A program made the translations under genes and the position numbers. Under the pieces are notes generated by a model. That model ran no database searches. It was given only the letters and a program-made list of their open reading frames with translations, and was not told the DNA's origin. A stretch of DNA of 24,123 bases from an uncultured Collinsella sp. (GTDB lineage Bacteria; Actinomycetota; Coriobacteriia; Coriobacteriales; Coriobacteriaceae). Where the stretch lies: NCBI GenBank assembly GCA_902493615.1, contig CABUQK010000013.1:1-24123 (forward strand). Reading direction: 5' to 3'. Below are positions 21,546-24,123 of the stretch, piece by piece. The first letter of the stretch is position 1, and every line of letters begins with the position of its first letter.

Positions 21546-23345
21546 CTAATTCTTATCGGAGGCTTCGGCCTCGGCGGACTGTTCGGCGGTTTTCTCGGAA
21601 TCTGATTCGGAGGTCGATCCCTGATTGGTGTTGTCGCGAATCGTTTGCGCGTCGATCACCTGGCGGGTCTGCTCCTCGTCGATCTGGTGGCGGTACTTGG
21701 ATATCGTGTCCTGCGCATCGTCGACACTTGTTTGCGGAATGCCCGCCTTGAGGCGGTTTTGCGTGTCTTCGGGCAGGTCGGACAGCTTGATGCTGGTTTC
21801 GCTTTCGAGCCAGTGGAGCTTGAGTCCGAGTGGCTTGCCGGGCAGGCCGCGCCAGACGGCGACATTGCCCTGGTAGGTACCCAGGTAGTACGAGCCGGTG
21901 ACACCCGTGTAGGCCCAGATGCCAGCTGCCAGCACAAAGACGAGGGCCAGGATGGCGGCGATAGTAACGTTGCGGCGACGCACGCGTTGCGCCTCGCGCA
22001 TGACGCCATCGTCAACCAGGTCAACGACTACTACGGTCACGTTGTCGTGGCCGCCGGCGGCAAGCGCCGCGTCCACTAGGTTGTCGACGCAGATTTGCGC
22101 GGTTGAGGACTGCGTGGCGATGTTCTCGATATCGCTATCGGGAATCATGCTCGAAAGGCCGTCAGAGCACAGGATAAGGCGGTCGCCTTCCTCGATATGC
22201 AGAGTGAAGTGGTCGGCATACATGGCGGGGTCCGAGCCCAGCGCACGGGTGATGACCGAACGGTTGGGGTGGACGCGAGCCTCGTCTGCCGTGATCTCGC
22301 CGGCGTCCACGAGCTCCTCCACGTAGGAGTGGTCGCGGGTCACGCGGATGAGCGTGCCCTCGTGGAGCAGATAGGCGCGAGAGTCGCCCACGTGGGCGAT
22401 GGCGAGCGTGTCGTTTTCGATGTAGGCGCAGGTGGCTGTGCAGCCCATGCCGGGCTTGCCCAGGCCGTTCAGGGCCGCCTCGATTACGGCGGCGTTGGCT
22501 GCCTCGACGGCCGCGGCCAGGCGTGCTGCGTCGGCGGACTGTGGGGCCGTCTTGGCAATAGTCTCGACGGCGATAGAAGAGGCTACCTCGCCCGCGGCGT
22601 GGCCGCCCATGCCGTCGCATACGCAAAAGAGCGGCGACTGCACTAGGTAGGAATCCTCATTGTGCGGGCGCACGCAGCCAACGTCGGAGCGGGCGCCCCA
22701 CATGAGTTGCGTGGTGGTGCCGGCATCATAGGTCGAGTCGGTCTCGATGCGTTCCTCGGTCAGGGGCTCAAAGCTCATGGTCGAGCCGGGGTCTTTGAGT
22801 TTGGCCTCAACGGCGGCAACATCGATCTCGGCGGTGTCACCGGGAGAGACGGTGTCGGTCTCGGCGTTTGATTCGGAATCACCGGTGTCCGGGGAGTCGG
22901 GCTCCTCGGGCACGCGGGCGGTCGACTCGTCGTCTTGCGGGCTGACGTCTATAGGCTCGGGCGCCGGCGTAGACGCGGGCGCAACCTCGGATGCTGGGGC
23001 TATGGGAAACGCCGGCGCGGCGGGCTCGGGTGCCGCAAACACCGCAGCGCTCTCGTTGATTGCCGCGGCGACGGGCTCTGCAAAGTGAGCCGGCGCCGGG
23101 GTTGCTTCGGGCGCTGTGGGCTGTTCCGCAGCATGCGCGCCGATGGGCGCCGCTACGGCATCCTCTTCGTCCTCGTTATCGGCTAGATCCGAAATATCAT
23201 GCGTTACATGCGAAAGAGGCAGGGAGAACACGGTGTCTTCGGGCTCCACGGGTGCGGAGCCCGCCGGAGCGGCGTGGGCCGGCGCAGCTGTGGCGGCGGC
23301 CGGTGCCTCGGTCATAGTTGCGGACTTGTTCTCCTCGTCGATCAT
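21546..23345 (-). CDS. PP2C-family Ser/Thr phosphatase, membrane-anchored
   Basis: A 599-residue protein that reverses phosphorylation by the PknB-type kinase (role from synteny and family). The N-terminal ~215 residues are an Ala/Pro/Glu-rich, low-complexity region, far longer than in mycobacterial PstP. The catalytic PP2C domain (about 217-445) has SDVGCVRPHNEDS near 220-232, CDGMGGHAAGE near 243-252, HVGDSRAYL, CSDGLS and GHDNVTVVVVD near 432-442, giving the metal-binding aspartates. One membrane helix (about 459-481) is followed by ~118 residues outside with no known domain. The start codon overlaps the fhaB stop (ATGA, 23342-23345), showing translational coupling. The C-terminal tail is acidic and Ser/Glu-rich. 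Confidence 0.93.
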   Translation of the reverse strand: MIDEENKSATMTEAPAAATAAPAHAAPAGSAPVEPEDTVFSLPLSHVTHDISDLADNEDEEDAVAAPIGAHAAEQPTAPEATPAPAHFAEPVAAAINESAAVFAAPEPAAPAFPIAPASEVAPASTPAPEPIDVSPQDDESTARVPEEPDSPDTGDSESNAETDTVSPGDTAEIDVAAVEAKLKDPGSTMSFEPLTEERIETDSTYDAGTTTQLMWGARSDVGCVRPHNEDSYLVQSPLFCVCDGMGGHAAGEVASSIAVETIAKTAPQSADAARLAAAVEAANAAVIEAALNGLGKPGMGCTATCAYIENDTLAIAHVGDSRAYLLHEGTLIRVTRDHSYVEELVDAGEITADEARVHPNRSVITRALGSDPAMYADHFTLHIEEGDRLILCSDGLSSMIPDSDIENIATQSSTAQICVDNLVDAALAAGGHDNVTVVVVDLVDDGVMREAQRVRRRNVTIAAILALVFVLAAGIWAYTGVTGSYYLGTYQGNVAVWRGLPGKPLGLKLHWLESETSIKLSDLPEDTQNRLKAGIPQTSVDDAQDTISKYRHQIDEEQTRQVIDAQTIRDNTNQGSTSESDSEKTAEQSAEAEASDKN

Positions 23346-23758
23346 CGACGGTTCACCTTCATGACCACGTCGCCAATCTGGACTTCGTCGCCCTCACGCA
23401 GCGTCGCGGGCTCCACGAGCTGGCGGCCGTTGACGAGCGTGCCGTTAAGTGAGTTGAGGTCCTCGATGATGAGCGCCGGGCCCTGCAGCGAAAAGCGCGC
23501 GTGCGAGGCCGAAACGAACGGTTCGTTGATGCAGATGTCCGAAGATGGCGAGCGACCGACGATGACGGGGCCGAGCATGTCTACGTGAATGCCGCGGATA
23601 CCGCGCGGACCCTTGTCCACATCGATCGTCCAGATAGCCGAGTCGCGGCGCTGCCCGCGCACAAGTCCCACGCCGGTCTTCATGACGGCGAACAAGAAGA
23701 TATAGAGCAGGGCAACCAGGACGATGCGGCCTGCAAAAAGGACGATATCGATGTTCAT
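23342..23758 (-). CDS. fhaB: FHA-domain membrane protein (FhaB/FipA type)
   Basis: A 138-residue protein with one N-terminal membrane helix (about 6-27) and a cytoplasmic FHA domain (about 50-136) that binds phosphothreonine. The key FHA residues are present: GRS at 68-70, SASH at 83-86 and the LNSLNGTLVNG loop at 101-111. In Mycobacterium the matching protein links the kinase to septal and elongation machinery; here the same role is inferred from gene order. It starts 6 nt after the fhaA stop, and its stop overlaps the phosphatase start. Confidence 0.92.
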   Translation of the reverse strand: MNIDIVLFAGRIVLVALLYIFLFAVMKTGVGLVRGQRRDSAIWTIDVDKGPRGIRGIHVDMLGPVIVGRSPSSDICINEPFVSASHARFSLQGPALIIEDLNSLNGTLVNGRQLVEPATLREGDEVQIGDVVMKVNRR

Positions 23759-23764
23759 AAGCGA

Positions 23765-24123
23765 CTATCCCCTAAATTCAAAGGTGCTCAGGCCAAACGT
23801 CAGCAGATCGCCGTTGCGCAGCGGGCAGCGCGTAATGCGGCGGTTGTTGACGAGCGTGCCGTTGGTGGAATTGAGGTCCTCGATCGACCAATCCGAGCCC
23901 GTAAAGGTGAGCTGGGCGTGGCGGCGCGACACGTGGGGGTCGCGCAGGGCAATGTCGGAAACTGAGCGCTCGCGACCGATGGTCACCTGTGCGGAGGTGA
24001 TGCTATGGCTCTCGCCGCTCACGACGTCGACGAGCTGGGCGAGCGGGCGCTGCGGGGCGCGAGTGCTCGCCATGTTGGAGGCGATGCCGGCTGCGGCGCC
24101 TAGGCCCACGGCGGCACCGGTTG
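23765..24123 (-). CDS. fhaA: FHA-domain protein, C-terminal part (FhaA type, partial)
   Basis: The C-terminal 118 residues of a cytoplasmic FHA protein whose 5' part lies beyond the window. The FHA domain shows IGRERSVSDI, the SRRHAQLTF strand and the LNSTNGTLVNN loop, all phosphothreonine-binding. The frame stays open to the window edge, so the GTG at 24109 is probably internal. Position as the first gene before fhaB matches FhaA of Actinomycetota, which has an N-terminal DUF3662 domain; that part cannot be seen here, so the name is by synteny. Confidence 0.8.
   Translation of the reverse strand, partial: TGAAVGLGAAAGIASNMASTRAPQRPLAQLVDVVSGESHSITSAQVTIGRERSVSDIALRDPHVSRRHAQLTFTGSDWSIEDLNSTNGTLVNNRRITRCPLRNGDLLTFGLSTFEFRG

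Overview
The window looks like chromosomal DNA from a GC-rich Coriobacteriia bacterium (Actinomycetota), most likely Collinsella or a close relative. This rests on the strong G/C preference at third codon positions, on an actinobacterial fhaA-fhaB-PP2C-rodA/pbpA-pknB locus next to a Firmicutes-like mannose-family PTS with a DUF956 gene, and on the intergenic inverted-repeat elements. The assignment is inference; no marker gene in the window settles the species.

Layout, left to right. (1) Positions 1-230 hold the 3' end of an unrecognised gene, followed by an array of three ~80-bp units with inverted repeats. (2) clpB (678-3305) is followed by a strong terminator, a 64-residue Pro/Ala-rich small gene and a 26-bp perfect inverted repeat. 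(3) A less GC-rich AAA_14/DUF4143 ATPase gene (3957-5309) has its -10 box inside a 62-bp dyad. A 19-bp direct repeat flanks it, and the right copy lies in the 3' end of the next gene. (4) On the minus strand are a single-pass membrane protein with an acidic cytoplasmic tail (5383-6879), a DUF5692-like membrane protein (7116-8123) and a TetR regulator (8187-8849). (5) Two identical-format TetR-type palindromes separate the TetR gene from a divergent 925-residue Fe-S/FAD/NAD(P) oxidoreductase and a hypA-like gene. (6) A long, less GC-rich leader precedes the PTS genes EIIAB, EIIC and EIID (12657-15420), followed by a terminator-like hairpin and the DUF956 gene. (7) A 61-bp-period tandem palindromic array lies just before tRNA-Arg(CCU). 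One inverted and one direct copy of parts of the tRNA's 3' half follow the tRNA. (8) The rest, on the minus strand, is the cell-growth signalling operon: fhaA (partial), fhaB, a PP2C phosphatase, a SEDS (RodA/FtsW)-class B PBP fusion and a PASTA-domain Ser/Thr kinase, closed by a terminator.

How the parts work together. The last operon links a muropeptide-sensing kinase, its phosphatase and two phosphothreonine-binding FHA proteins to the peptidoglycan polymerase/transpeptidase. In this copy the PBP part is frameshifted exactly at a perfect GC-only hairpin, so its KTG motif lies in another frame. That is either a real inactivating deletion or an assembly error. The PTS genes form one sugar-uptake operon. 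The TetR/oxidoreductase/hypA/DUF5692 block looks like one regulon with a shared operator region.

I did not find a clearly new multi-gene system. The most unusual signals are the non-coding palindromic elements (two arrays and two isolated hairpins with similar geometry), the 19-bp repeat bracketing the ATPase gene, the tRNA-derived duplications and the hairpin-associated break in the SEDS-PBP fusion.
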